The notes below the pieces were generated by a model. It made no database searches. It was not told where the DNA came from and saw only the letters and a program-made list of their open reading frames with translations. Source: Ensifer sp. LC11 (GTDB lineage Bacteria; Pseudomonadota; Alphaproteobacteria; Rhizobiales; Rhizobiaceae). From it: a stretch of 64,000 bases of DNA. Positions 1 to 8,233 of this stretch are shown here, in pieces. How positions within the stretch are numbered: the first letter of the stretch is position 1; each line of letters starts with the position of its first letter. The position numbers and the translations under genes were made by a program. The stretch spans positions 124,001-188,000 of the forward strand of contig NZ_MBSO01000034.1 in NCBI RefSeq assembly GCF_001695835.1. Reading direction: 5' to 3'.

Positions 1-543
1 CTCGGTGAGCGCGAGAAGCGCCTTTTGGCGGTATTCAAGGTAGCGGCGGATTTCCTCGGGAACCGCAAGCGTCTCGACGACCAAGCTGTAGTCGTTCCGC
101 TCGAAGACGTGGATGAAGCCCGCTGTTTCGCTGACGTGATAGCGGACAGACCTGCATTCCTCAGGCAACGATGGGCCTGCGGCGTAGAGGACGATCTTCT
201 CAAGGTGCCGGATGTCAGCCCCGCGAATCTCATAGCGACGGCCTCGTCCGTTGGTGATCGAGATGCTTTCCTGTTCCCGAAGAAAGCCGATCGAATCCTT
301 GATCTGGCTAATCGCCTTCCCGCGGACCTTGTTCTTGAACCAGCGTCGTTCGACCTCCGGGTCGTCGGACGACTGCTCGCGCTCCTTCATCTGGATGACG
401 AATGCAGTTTCTCCGAGCCAGACAACATTGTCGGCCAACTCCCTTTCGTCGCCAGGTCGCGGCGAAAATTGGTTCTGGGAGAACGTGAACTCCTTCCAGA
501 AGGTGGAGCCGTTCAGTTGCGCCGTGAATTCCTCGAGGGTCAT
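1..543 (-). CDS. hypothetical protein, possible PD-(D/E)XK-type nuclease (C-terminus beyond window)
   Basis: The minus-strand frame opens with ATG at 543 and stays open to the left edge, giving 181 residues of an incomplete protein. I do not recognise a named family. Residues 29-55 contain ELADNVVWLGETAFVIQMKE, whose acidic-then-Q-x-K pattern resembles the core of restriction-type nucleases; this is inference only. It is followed by a basic stretch (WFKNKVRGKAISQIKDS). No strong ribosome site precedes the ATG, but the frame has a stop 60 bases upstream and no other start. It is the leftmost visible cargo gene, just downstream of the metallophosphoesterase gene on the same strand with a gap of about 100 bases. 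Confidence 0.7.
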   Translation of the reverse strand, partial: MTLEEFTAQLNGSTFWKEFTFSQNQFSPRPGDERELADNVVWLGETAFVIQMKEREQSSDDPEVERRWFKNKVRGKAISQIKDSIGFLREQESISITNGRGRRYEIRGADIRHLEKIVLYAAGPSLPEECRSVRYHVSETAGFIHVFERNDYSLVVETLAVPEEIRRYLEYRQKALLALTE

Positions 544-641
544 GAAGTGCCGTATTCTGGAGATAGGGTCCCCTGCATATAGGTTCGTCGAACACGCAGC
601 TCAACTCTGCCGCGAGGTAACTCGGGCGGTATCACTATGAC

Positions 642-1409
642 CTAGATTTCGATGACGAGTTGCGGATCGAAGCCTGTCCTCTCTCCTGGATAGCCGCGCG
701 GATTGGCCAGCACTTTCGTCTTCCCGGCACGGTAATCGACCCTCTTGTGGACATGACCATGCACCCACAGCGCAGGCTGCCCCTCGACGAGCAGGTCCTC
801 CAGATCGGAGGCGTAGCAGGCAGATAGCGGATCACCCTGGAACTCGGGTGGAATTGATCTGGGCGACGGAGCGTGATGGCTTAGGGCGACAGTCTTCCGC
901 GCCGAGGACTCCGCCAGCGCGGATTTGAGGAATGCTCTGGACTCGTGGTGTTTTCGATAGGCGTGGATCGGCGCGAACTTTCTGTAGGGAAGTTTGGAAA
1001 GCTTGATCTTTTTGTAGTCATTCATACCGCTCTGGGCGGCGGCCATAGCCAACTCGGGATCGCCGCCATTGAGGCGGAAGTCGGTCCACAGGGTTGCCCC
1101 GACAAACCTGACGTCTCCGATATCCACCGTCTCGTTTTCGACAAAATGGATGTTTGGGTAGCGATCACGCAGCAACCGCGCATCGCGAACGCTCTCCTGC
1201 AGGGCGGCTCGATAGTATTCATGGTTCCCTGCGACGAAAACCACGGGCATCGAGGAAGGGATGTTGGTCGCCAACCATTCGATGCTCGGGACAATACCGC
1301 GCGTCAAAAGGTCCCCAGCGCAGACCAGGACGTCGGCGTCAGGAGGCGGCAGCTGAATGAACGGTTGGCCGAATTCCAAATGCAAATCGGAGACGATCCA
1401 GAGTTTCAT
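642..1409 (-). CDS. calcineurin-like metallophosphoesterase
   Basis: This 255-residue protein carries the metallophosphoesterase signature in order: SDLHLEF (D-x-H) near residue 7, CAGDLL near 35, GNHEYY near 66, then ALSHHAPSP and the late WVHGHVHKRVDYRAG. These ligands bind a dinuclear metal centre. Substrates in the family range from phosphoproteins and nucleotides to DNA ends, and none can be assigned here. The start at MKLWIV is chosen over an upstream in-frame ATG because AGGAAGG lies 8 bases before it. It sits in Tn7-like cargo on the same strand as the partial nuclease-like gene downstream, so a shared transcript is possible. Confidence 0.85.
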   Translation of the reverse strand: MKLWIVSDLHLEFGQPFIQLPPPDADVLVCAGDLLTRGIVPSIEWLATNIPSSMPVVFVAGNHEYYRAALQESVRDARLLRDRYPNIHFVENETVDIGDVRFVGATLWTDFRLNGGDPELAMAAAQSGMNDYKKIKLSKLPYRKFAPIHAYRKHHESRAFLKSALAESSARKTVALSHHAPSPRSIPPEFQGDPLSACYASDLEDLLVEGQPALWVHGHVHKRVDYRAGKTKVLANPRGYPGERTGFDPQLVIEI

Positions 1410-1570
1410 GTTGGGCACCTTCCTGAACTCCAAGGGTCATCTTTCTGACCCCGATACAACGATTGAACACCTGAAGCCGATCGGATTTGCTTCGACGAAC
1501 AGGCTTTCTGTCTTGCCGGATAGGCGCGCGGAGCCCAAGGTGCTCCTAATCCAAATTAGAGGAGGCATCG

Positions 1571-1744
1571 ATGGCGCGGCAGTCACGCCGTAAACCAAAG
1601 TCCGCAAAGGAAACCTCGCTCGGCTCTGCTTTGGACGAGATCGGCTTCAAGCCGCTCGGCCGTCGGGTCAAAATCAAGGCTGGCATCAATCAGACGCAAC
1701 TCCGTAAGCCCTTAGCCGATAACGCCTCTGGAGAGCGGCGCTAG
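1571..1744 (+). CDS. small basic hypothetical protein (57 aa)
   Basis: A 57-codon frame starts with ATG at 1571, preceded by AGAGGAGG at a good spacing (about 7 bases), and ends with TAG at 1744. The product begins MARQSRRKPKSAKE and is rich in Arg and Lys, with no membrane segment and no family I recognise. It is the only plus-strand frame with a convincing ribosome site in this interval and lies convergent to the FtsH-like gene. Strong basic character could suit nucleic-acid binding or an antitoxin-like role, but nothing in the sequence proves this. Confidence 0.55.
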   Translation: MARQSRRKPKSAKETSLGSALDEIGFKPLGRRVKIKAGINQTQLRKPLADNASGERR

Positions 1745-1807
1745 CAGGTTGCAGGCAATTCATGAGCGGCTCCGCCCCTCTCTCGAGCAAGGAGCGGAGC
1801 CTGACCG

Positions 1808-3766
1808 CTAGCCGTCACGTCCTGACGGATGCGGATTCGTTTTCCCCGACGTCACGGCGACGAGCGCCCGAACGTCGTCGCCGATGACGTGGCCCTTCTC
1901 GACCAGTGCTTGGGTAAGTTGATCGAGTTCCTCGCGACGCTCCGAAAGAAGCACCTTCGCTCGGTCTAACTGGGCCTTTAGCCTTGCATCGACGAGACTG
2001 CGCAGGTCCGGGTCCTGATCACGGAGATATTCGAGAGGGCGACTCCCCGTGCCAAGTTCGACAGACAGCACCTCGCCAAACCCGAAGTGACGCTCAAGCC
2101 TCGTTGCGATATCGCTTGCCAAAACGAGGTCCGACGACGGAGCACCGCCTGCCCCGTCTGCATGGCAGCCGTAGACCAACGTCTCGGCCGCGATGCCGCC
2201 CAAGAGCATAGCGATCCTGTCGTCGTAGTAGCTTGCCGTCTTCACCCGGCCGACCTCGGGTTCGAAGACGGTCATGCCAACCGACTGAGCGCCAACCCCG
2301 ATGGCCGCATCCCGATCGATGTGAACGTGCCTGAGCGTGTCGCATGCAAGGAGGACCGCCACGATGGCGTGACCAGCTTCATGGACCGCCGTGTGGCGCA
2401 GCTCGCTCTCGCTCAGGACATAGCGCTTGGGCATCACCTCGAAGAGGAGGTCTTCCGACAAGACAACCTTCCGACGCCTCGAAAGCCGTCTGACGTCGCG
2501 AGCAAGCTTCTCGATGTCAGCGCCAGACCACCCCCTGGTCGCTGGAACGAAACGGGCGAGATCACCGCCGAACGCCTGATCGCGCAGATGATGTCGGAGG
2601 ATTGCGATTCTGGCGTCCCCATCAGGCAACGGGATTTCGATCAGCGTCTCAAGCCTTCCCGGTCGAAGCAGGGCGCGGTCAATGACAGACGGGTTGTTGG
2701 TGGCACCAACGACGACGACGCCTTCCCGCCCGTCGGCAGGATCGAGACATTCGAGCATCCCATTGATTACCTGACGTCGATAATCCCTTGCATGGTCGTC
2801 GTCCCCTTCCCTGTCCCCGAAGCTATCGAACTCGTCCACGAAGAGAAGGCAGGGCGACTGCTTCGCGGCTTGCGCGAAGGCGGCGCGCATAGCCTTGAGG
2901 TAGTCGCCCAGATGGCCGGCCGCCTGCCAGCGCGCGGCGGAGGCGATCACGAGATCGACCTCACACGAGTTCGCCAGCGCCTGGGCATAAGTCGTCTTCC
3001 CGCAACCGGGAGGCCCGTGCAAGAGCGCACCGCGATCAACGTCTTCCCATGCGATCTCCCCTGCCTTCCACGCGCGCAGGTCATCGGCAAGCTGAAGGCC
3101 CCAGGTTTTCGCTGCACCATAGCCGGCCATTTCCTCAAGGCGCGGTCCCTTAGGCTTCACTGGCGCGGGCGCGGGCTTCGCGGCCTCGACGAGCGACTTC
3201 TTCAGTTGGCGGACCGCGCTCAGTAACGGCCTCGTACCACGGACGCTTGCCGCGATGGCGTCAAAGGAGAACTCCGTCAGCAACTCCGCGATTTCCGGCG
3301 TCATCCCTCGCACTTTGGCGACCCGAGATGCCGCCATGTAGTGGTCGGCGGATGGTAGGGCAATTTCGGCGATGACATCGGCGGCCGCCTTGAGTTCCGA
3401 GGGAATGTTTTCCATTCGCTCCGCCACGAGGACGATCTGCCGACCGTAGCGAAAACGGTCGTAGATTGCCCGGGCATCGGTTGGTCCGTCGGGAAGTGTC
3501 ATGACGATAGCGATCTCATTGCAGTCCTCGTCCACAGGAACGGGGTCACGGATTAGCGACGAGGCGGCGCGTCGATAGTAGTCGCTCGTTCCTTCAGCGA
3601 CCTGCAGGATCGCGATGAAGGCGGTGTTCTGGCGTCGCAGGAAGGGTCTGAGGGTACGCCGAACTGCGCAACGGGCTGCTGCGACGGCAAGGCTCGGCGG
3701 GGATGGGCGTCTGAACAGCGTGTAGGAACTGGAAGACATTTGCTGGCTCTTTCGTGATCTGGACAT
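1808..3766 (-). CDS. soluble FtsH-like AAA+ zinc metalloprotease
   Basis: The 652-residue protein combines an AAA+ ATPase with an M41-type protease. From the chosen start, Walker A is GPPGCGKTT (about 251-259), Walker B LLFVDEFDSF (about 307), the sensor region VVVVGATNN (about 351), the arginine-finger segment RALLRPGR (about 365), and the zinc site HEAGH (about 462-466). A later SSDLVLASDIATRL matches the third-ligand helix of FtsH. Unlike FtsH, no N-terminal membrane segments are visible; about 200 residues of unassigned N-terminal domain precede the ATPase. Starts at 3766 (MSRSRK) or 3739 (MSSSS) are both possible. It follows the TnsA-like gene by 17 bases, almost certainly as an operon under a LexA-type box. 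Confidence 0.85.
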   Translation of the reverse strand: MSRSRKSQQMSSSSYTLFRRPSPPSLAVAAARCAVRRTLRPFLRRQNTAFIAILQVAEGTSDYYRRAASSLIRDPVPVDEDCNEIAIVMTLPDGPTDARAIYDRFRYGRQIVLVAERMENIPSELKAAADVIAEIALPSADHYMAASRVAKVRGMTPEIAELLTEFSFDAIAASVRGTRPLLSAVRQLKKSLVEAAKPAPAPVKPKGPRLEEMAGYGAAKTWGLQLADDLRAWKAGEIAWEDVDRGALLHGPPGCGKTTYAQALANSCEVDLVIASAARWQAAGHLGDYLKAMRAAFAQAAKQSPCLLFVDEFDSFGDREGDDDHARDYRRQVINGMLECLDPADGREGVVVVGATNNPSVIDRALLRPGRLETLIEIPLPDGDARIAILRHHLRDQAFGGDLARFVPATRGWSGADIEKLARDVRRLSRRRKVVLSEDLLFEVMPKRYVLSESELRHTAVHEAGHAIVAVLLACDTLRHVHIDRDAAIGVGAQSVGMTVFEPEVGRVKTASYYDDRIAMLLGGIAAETLVYGCHADGAGGAPSSDLVLASDIATRLERHFGFGEVLSVELGTGSRPLEYLRDQDPDLRSLVDARLKAQLDRAKVLLSERREELDQLTQALVEKGHVIGDDVRALVAVTSGKTNPHPSGRDG

Positions 3767-3783
3767 CGGGCGGGGACTTCCGT

Positions 3784-4395
3784 TCACCGCGCTATGCGCC
3801 TGACCACCGTCTCCGGTCCTAACGGCGCATCGTCCAGGTCGACTTCGAGGTAGCGATTGAGGATCATGGCAGCGAGGCCAGCGACGGGCCTCGTTTCCTG
3901 GAATGCGTTCAGGCATTCGGCGATGGGCATCGATCCGTGTTCGTCGAGAGCGCCCAGCAGACGCAGGCGATCGCCAAGCGGAACCGTGTAGTTCCCGTAG
4001 CGCAGGAGGTCCTTGGCGTTCTTGAGGCGGAAGCCGCCATGAACGTCTTCGCGCGACAGGCGGCGGTATTCCGCACCCCGAAGTCGGGCAGCGTCTTCGT
4101 AGCTGGCGACATCACGCGGAAGTTCGCGATCATGGGCGTCCAGGAGGATCACCCGGCCATCATCATGGACGACCTCGAAATCGACGGAATGCGAGAGGTC
4201 TCCAAACGCGGTCGACATGCACCGCCACGAGACGACCGACGGATCGACGTCGAGCAGGCACCCGACGTCTCGAGCCGCCTGTGAACGAAAGACCTTGCCC
4301 CCGTCGCAGCGAACGGTCGCCGAAGGATAGAAAACGCGGATCGATGTGGAATTGACGGCCGTGTGAATTGACGCCGACTGAATGCCCGTACCCAT
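3784..4395 (-). CDS. TnsA-like protein with degenerate nuclease centre
   Basis: The 203-residue product resembles TnsA endonucleases in the stretch RSQAARDVGCLLDVDPSVVS (about 37-56) followed by SVDFEVVHDDG (about 70-80). In active TnsA the corresponding points are an SxxE, a (P)DF and an E-x-K. Here the first Glu is absent (SQAA), the Asp of VDF is kept, and the last motif reads LLDAH. The C-terminal half (LLRYGNYTVPLGDRLRLLGA onward) could be a winged-helix domain. The start at 4395 has GAGG 5-6 bases upstream; an ATG at 4416 is in frame but lacks a ribosome site. It is immediately upstream of the FtsH-like gene. The family link is my reading, not a database match. Confidence 0.6.
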   Translation of the reverse strand: MGTGIQSASIHTAVNSTSIRVFYPSATVRCDGGKVFRSQAARDVGCLLDVDPSVVSWRCMSTAFGDLSHSVDFEVVHDDGRVILLDAHDRELPRDVASYEDAARLRGAEYRRLSREDVHGGFRLKNAKDLLRYGNYTVPLGDRLRLLGALDEHGSMPIAECLNAFQETRPVAGLAAMILNRYLEVDLDDAPLGPETVVRRIAR

Positions 4396-4426
4396 GACAA
4401 CCTCATACGCAAACATGGTTGTTCGC

Positions 4427-4445
4427 CGTCGCGGTCATCGCGACG
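4427..4445. promoter_or_regulatory. 7-bp perfect inverted repeat in leader
   Basis: CGTCGCG and CGCGACG flank a five-base spacer between the LexA-type box and the start of the TnsA-like gene. It could be a hairpin in the leader RNA or an operator. Function is unknown. Confidence 0.35.
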
Positions 4446-4491
4446 GGAGATCAACGTATTCGTATGAGCCGGCTCGTTGTGATCATGGACA

Positions 4492-4506
4492 GAACAAATA
4501 AAGAAC
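4492..4506. promoter_or_regulatory. LexA (SOS) box, GAAC-N7-GAAC
   Basis: The sequence GAACAAATAAAGAAC matches the rhizobial/alphaproteobacterial LexA operator GTTC-N7-GTTC read on the other strand. It lies 97 bases upstream of the TnsA-like start at 4395 and downstream of the unrelated gene ending at 4609, so it most likely controls the TnsA-like plus FtsH-like operon. Confidence 0.65.
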
Positions 4507-4608
4507 ATTTTCCGGTAGTCAACCGGGCCCTTGGAAAAAATCGTGCTCCTGCAGTGATTTAGGCGATCTTCTCTAGTCCAGTAGCATGAACCAATCGCGG
4601 GGGATGCT

Positions 4609-5289
4609 CTATTCGTGCAGGCCCCAGTTGCGATCGGCATCGTTTCGGCGATTGAAGGCCGCCGGAGGTTTGCCAGTTCCAGAGCTGCGCCGCTCGCCAT
4701 CGGAGCCAATCCAGTGGAACGAGACCTCATAGTCGGTGTTCTCGCCGCTGTTTGTTTGGTATCCGTGGACGGATTTTGTGACGGCGATGCCAGCGAGCGT
4801 AAGGGTTGCCTCGCCCTTTCCGGCATGTTTCCAGAAGATGCGGTCGAGCAATCGGTTATCTAGTAAGTCACGCTCTTCGACCAAGGAGACGTCATTCACG
4901 CAAGCCTGCTTGCGTCTGCGTTCAGCTATCTTCGCCCTAAGGACATCAGCGTTTTCAAGATACTGATCGGCCAGCGGAGTCTCCCGCACTACTTCGCCAC
5001 GGTTCATTGGTAACGCACCCGCGCGATATGCCTTCAGGATGGCGGAGGCTGCATCTGGCCCGACCACGTCCACCATATCGAAAATGCTGTCACTTCTCGG
5101 GAAGATGTCCCAACGCTCGTCTTTCGAAAGCAAATCGCCATTTACGATCAGTGCGCGCGCTTTGCGGGGCTTGACCCCAGGCAGGTAAGAAATGAAATCC
5201 GTCAATGAAAGCAAAGCGTCCTCCGTTGGTGGTTGCCAACGATATGTAGACTCTTGGTCCGCCTCATCCAAGTCGAGTGGGGGGTCCAC
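4609..5289 (-). CDS. hypothetical cargo protein (226 aa)
   Basis: I do not recognise this protein. It begins with GTG (no ATG is available before the upstream stop at 5326-5328) as MDPPLDLDEADQES, an acidic N-terminus. Residues about 25-55 (LTDFISYLPGVKPRKARALI) look like a helix-hairpin-helix or small helical DNA-contact segment, although this is only suggestive. A charged central helix (LRAKIAERRRKQ) follows, and the C-terminal part is mixed beta-like with an Asn/Arg-rich tail. It lies about 110 bases downstream of another unknown gene on the same strand; GCCTCGGAGGC between them is a small hairpin. The two may form a unit. Confidence 0.65.
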   Translation of the reverse strand: MDPPLDLDEADQESTYRWQPPTEDALLSLTDFISYLPGVKPRKARALIVNGDLLSKDERWDIFPRSDSIFDMVDVVGPDAASAILKAYRAGALPMNRGEVVRETPLADQYLENADVLRAKIAERRRKQACVNDVSLVEERDLLDNRLLDRIFWKHAGKGEATLTLAGIAVTKSVHGYQTNSGENTDYEVSFHWIGSDGERRSSGTGKPPAAFNRRNDADRNWGLHE

Positions 5290-5401
5290 TTCAAGAACCC
5301 TGGTTTCCGGGCTGGCCTCTCGCCATTACCGCAAAACGACCATCGCCAAGCATTTAGAGCGGGGCGGTTACGAGGAAGCAGCTCAGCCTCCGAGGCCCCT
5401 T

Positions 5402-6460
5402 CTATCTGGCATGTCTCGTTAGGATCGCTTGGTATTCCCGGTACGTCGAAGACGCGCCGTCGGTTCTCTTATCAAGAGCCGCAGTCTCGCCAGTACGGAT
5501 CAGTTCATATCCCCATTCCGACATGAGCAGTTGTTCCTCGTCTTCGGCCAACAAGATGCCTTCATCCAGGAGTTCTTTCACCAGCCTGTCAAACATGTGC
5601 GTTTTAATCGCCGGATTGGGTCGAAACAGCTTCCAAATCTCGATCGGCGTAGGTGCGCCCGGATACTCGAGGGCCTCCAGAAAATAGGCCATATCCTCTG
5701 CGCATGCGCCACCTTCAAGCCGTTCTGGCCGTCCGATCCCGTTGACTCTATGATCGATGACAAAGGCGGCAACGTGAGAGTCCAGTTCCCACACGGTGAT
5801 AGCCCCGTCCGTTCGAGGTATCGGCCGATGTTCGCTTAGGGCCAGATATGTCGAGTATGTCGATGATCCTCCATCCTGCCTGTGTTCGGGTTTTGCGGTC
5901 GCTCCCGTTAACAGCAGTTCGATCCCCCATTCAGTGATAACGAGACCGTCCGCCGTGGTCCCGTCGGAAAACTCCAGGGCGGTTTCTTCGAACAATCCGA
6001 GCTTCAGCAAGGGGCCGATCGCTTTCGTCGAATGAGACCGGTCCGACTTTGAACCGCACTCGAGCCAACGGTCCCGCCGCTTACGACCAGGAACGCCCGA
6101 TCCTGGTTCACGCGCTAAGGCATAGTTTTCGAGTTTAGGTGGCGCGGCGCTCGATTTGGAGCCTACTCGGTATCCTCGGAAATCCTCGAAGACCTCTCTC
6201 GAAAGCGCGGGCACGTCGATATCGTGCATCCTTGCCACGACGGGCGCTGTATCGACGTCTGTCATAGTGGCTTCGCCAGCATGTGCCACCCCAGCACTGA
6301 ACGCCATTTCCAGCAGTCGGGCGATAGCACCTGGCCTGTCGGTCAGGTCACGTTCCCATTTTGTATAGCTTTTGCCCGCTTCACGGAACACAGCCTTCCG
6401 CGTCTTGGGATCGCGCATTTCAAACGGCAGAAGCTGTATGCTGTCGAACAAATACTTCAT
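5402..6460 (-). CDS. hypothetical cargo protein with an internal duplication (352 aa)
   Basis: I do not recognise a family. The start MKYLFDSIQLLP at 6460 has AAGGGG upstream and is preferred to a longer frame reaching 6538. The C-terminal two thirds contain a clear internal repeat: LVITEWGIELLLTG followed by DGGSSTYSTYLALSEH, and later LLMSEWGYELIRTG followed by DGASSTYREYQAIL. Each copy looks like a winged-helix end plus a conserved D-G-x-S-S-T-Y motif. The gene is divergent from the CoiA-like gene, with 144 bases between starts, and is followed on its own strand by the 226-residue unknown. Confidence 0.65.
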   Translation of the reverse strand: MKYLFDSIQLLPFEMRDPKTRKAVFREAGKSYTKWERDLTDRPGAIARLLEMAFSAGVAHAGEATMTDVDTAPVVARMHDIDVPALSREVFEDFRGYRVGSKSSAAPPKLENYALAREPGSGVPGRKRRDRWLECGSKSDRSHSTKAIGPLLKLGLFEETALEFSDGTTADGLVITEWGIELLLTGATAKPEHRQDGGSSTYSTYLALSEHRPIPRTDGAITVWELDSHVAAFVIDHRVNGIGRPERLEGGACAEDMAYFLEALEYPGAPTPIEIWKLFRPNPAIKTHMFDRLVKELLDEGILLAEDEEQLLMSEWGYELIRTGETAALDKRTDGASSTYREYQAILTRHAR

Positions 6461-6604
6461 GGCGACCCCTTGGAGACCTGTCGAGCGAATCGAGCGAATC
6501 ACACGATAACCGGGAGTTGCAAGCTGACGAAGTGACATTCTCGATGGTCTAGGGCTTCCGGAGATAATGGAACCGGGCTAGCCTCTCGCCACCCACAGCG
6601 ATTC

Positions 6605-8119
6605 ATGGCCAAGATGGCAACGAAGACCACCATTGCCGACCTGTTTCCAGACGACGAGGGCATGATCCTCGTCGCCGCTCATGCCGTAGACGGATCGCTT
6701 CGACACATCACCGAAGTCGCTAACGGCGCAGCCTGCGGATGCATCTGTTTCGGATGCAAGAGGCCGATGATCGCAAAGAACGGCGGCGACCCGACTCGAA
6801 TGGCGTATCACTTCGCCCATCGCCCTGAAGACATGGTCTACGACTGCACTACGGCGGGCGAAACCGCTCTCCACATCCGCGCCAAGGAGATCATCGAGAA
6901 ACACCGTCGAGTGACCCTGCCGACGACGACCACACCAGGCCTCGACGGAAAGCCGGTGGACGTCACACCCGAACGGTCCATAGAACTCACCGATGTCCTC
7001 CTCGAGACGGCGACAGGAGAACTGATCCCCGACGTCACCGCGACAATGCCAGACGGACGCCGGCTCTTCATCGAGATCGCGAACACGCACCCCTGCCCGC
7101 AATCGAAAATCGAAAAGTTGGGCATCATGGGCGTGGAGGTCCTCGAGATCGAGGTGGCGGGATACCGGACCACCCCGCTCGATGAACTCGACGACATCAT
7201 TTTAGACCTTGCGCCGCGTCGGCTGATCCATTGTTCCGAGAGAACGGCTAAGGCGGCCGAGATCGAAGAACAGCGTCGCCGGATCGAGGAAACGGAACGC
7301 CTGGAGGCGGAGCGACTGATCGCCGTGTACAGAGAGCCACCGACCGCTACACATCGGAGGGCTGCGGAGCTGGTCGAGGAGATGTCCCTGTGGGGCCTCG
7401 AAGAATTCATGGACACGGACGACACCCAGCCGTCAGCATTCATCGTTCCCCGCTGCCAATGGCAGGCCGCCGTGTTCTACAGGTTCATGGACACCCAATA
7501 TCCCGCCACCGTGTCGCCGATCGACATGGTTGACAGGTTCATGGAGCGGGAGTGGGAAAAACCGGACCTCGCATTCATGAAGACCGAGACATCGCGGAAG
7601 ATCGCCGCCTTGGCTGAGGACTTCAAGTCTGCCTACGAGGAGGTCCTGGCCTACATGCGGCGGCTTGAAAAGGCGGAGGTCGTCTACCAGAAACCTGGGA
7701 AGACCTTCTACATGACTTATGACTTCAAGAAGAAGATCAAGACCACCCTCGAAGCGCTTGAGGCGGCCGAAGCCAACCGGGACGCCATCAGAGAGGTATA
7801 CGAGGACATCGAGAAACTGCTGAAGCCCGGAGGCGGTGGTATGCCGGACTTCGAAGGATGGCTACAGCAACAGGCCGACCGCCGTCACCTCGCCGTTCAG
7901 GGATTTCTGGCTGACGATGACCTCGCCTATGAGGTTGAGGAAAACCTCAAGGAGATAAAGCGGGTCATAGAAGAGCGCGCGGACGGCTTATGGGACGAAC
8001 TGCCCGACGACCTGATGGGCCTTCCGATGGGCGACCTCGTCAACAGCCTCATGCAGGCATGGGAAGAGGCGCGGGAGAGCGAGGGAGACAGCTGGCGGGC
8101 GAAGATAGAAGGCAGGTAG
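6605..8119 (+). CDS. CoiA-like nuclease-domain protein
   Basis: The N-terminal 200 residues look like the competence protein CoiA-like family. A zinc-ribbon-type CGCICFGC (about 44-51) and AYHFAHRPED (about 67-76) are followed by a PD-(D/E)XK-type core: ETALHIRAKEII, then IPDVTATMPDG (about 141) and LFIEIANTHP (about 154). The C-terminal 300 residues are long, charged and mostly helical (EIEEQRRRIEETERLEAERL region) and unassigned. The product is 504 residues against roughly 300-400 for typical CoiA. In Tn7-like cargo this is more likely a defence or DNA-processing nuclease than a competence factor. ATG at 6605 and ATG at 6614 are both possible. Confidence 0.65.
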   Translation: MAKMATKTTIADLFPDDEGMILVAAHAVDGSLRHITEVANGAACGCICFGCKRPMIAKNGGDPTRMAYHFAHRPEDMVYDCTTAGETALHIRAKEIIEKHRRVTLPTTTTPGLDGKPVDVTPERSIELTDVLLETATGELIPDVTATMPDGRRLFIEIANTHPCPQSKIEKLGIMGVEVLEIEVAGYRTTPLDELDDIILDLAPRRLIHCSERTAKAAEIEEQRRRIEETERLEAERLIAVYREPPTATHRRAAELVEEMSLWGLEEFMDTDDTQPSAFIVPRCQWQAAVFYRFMDTQYPATVSPIDMVDRFMEREWEKPDLAFMKTETSRKIAALAEDFKSAYEEVLAYMRRLEKAEVVYQKPGKTFYMTYDFKKKIKTTLEALEAAEANRDAIREVYEDIEKLLKPGGGGMPDFEGWLQQQADRRHLAVQGFLADDDLAYEVEENLKEIKRVIEERADGLWDELPDDLMGLPMGDLVNSLMQAWEEARESEGDSWRAKIEGR

Positions 8120-8233
8120 ACCAGCCTTGCGATAGAAATGCATGTCCTGGTTGTTTCAGCGGAATTTTAAGGAAACAATACGATATAGATTCTGTCGGCC
8201 TCTCAGGCTGCGTTGCGAGAGATACATACCTTC

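Noticed and set aside
25-582. Plus-strand 185-codon frame at the left edge
   Set aside because: It mirrors the minus-strand partial gene, which has more natural protein composition.
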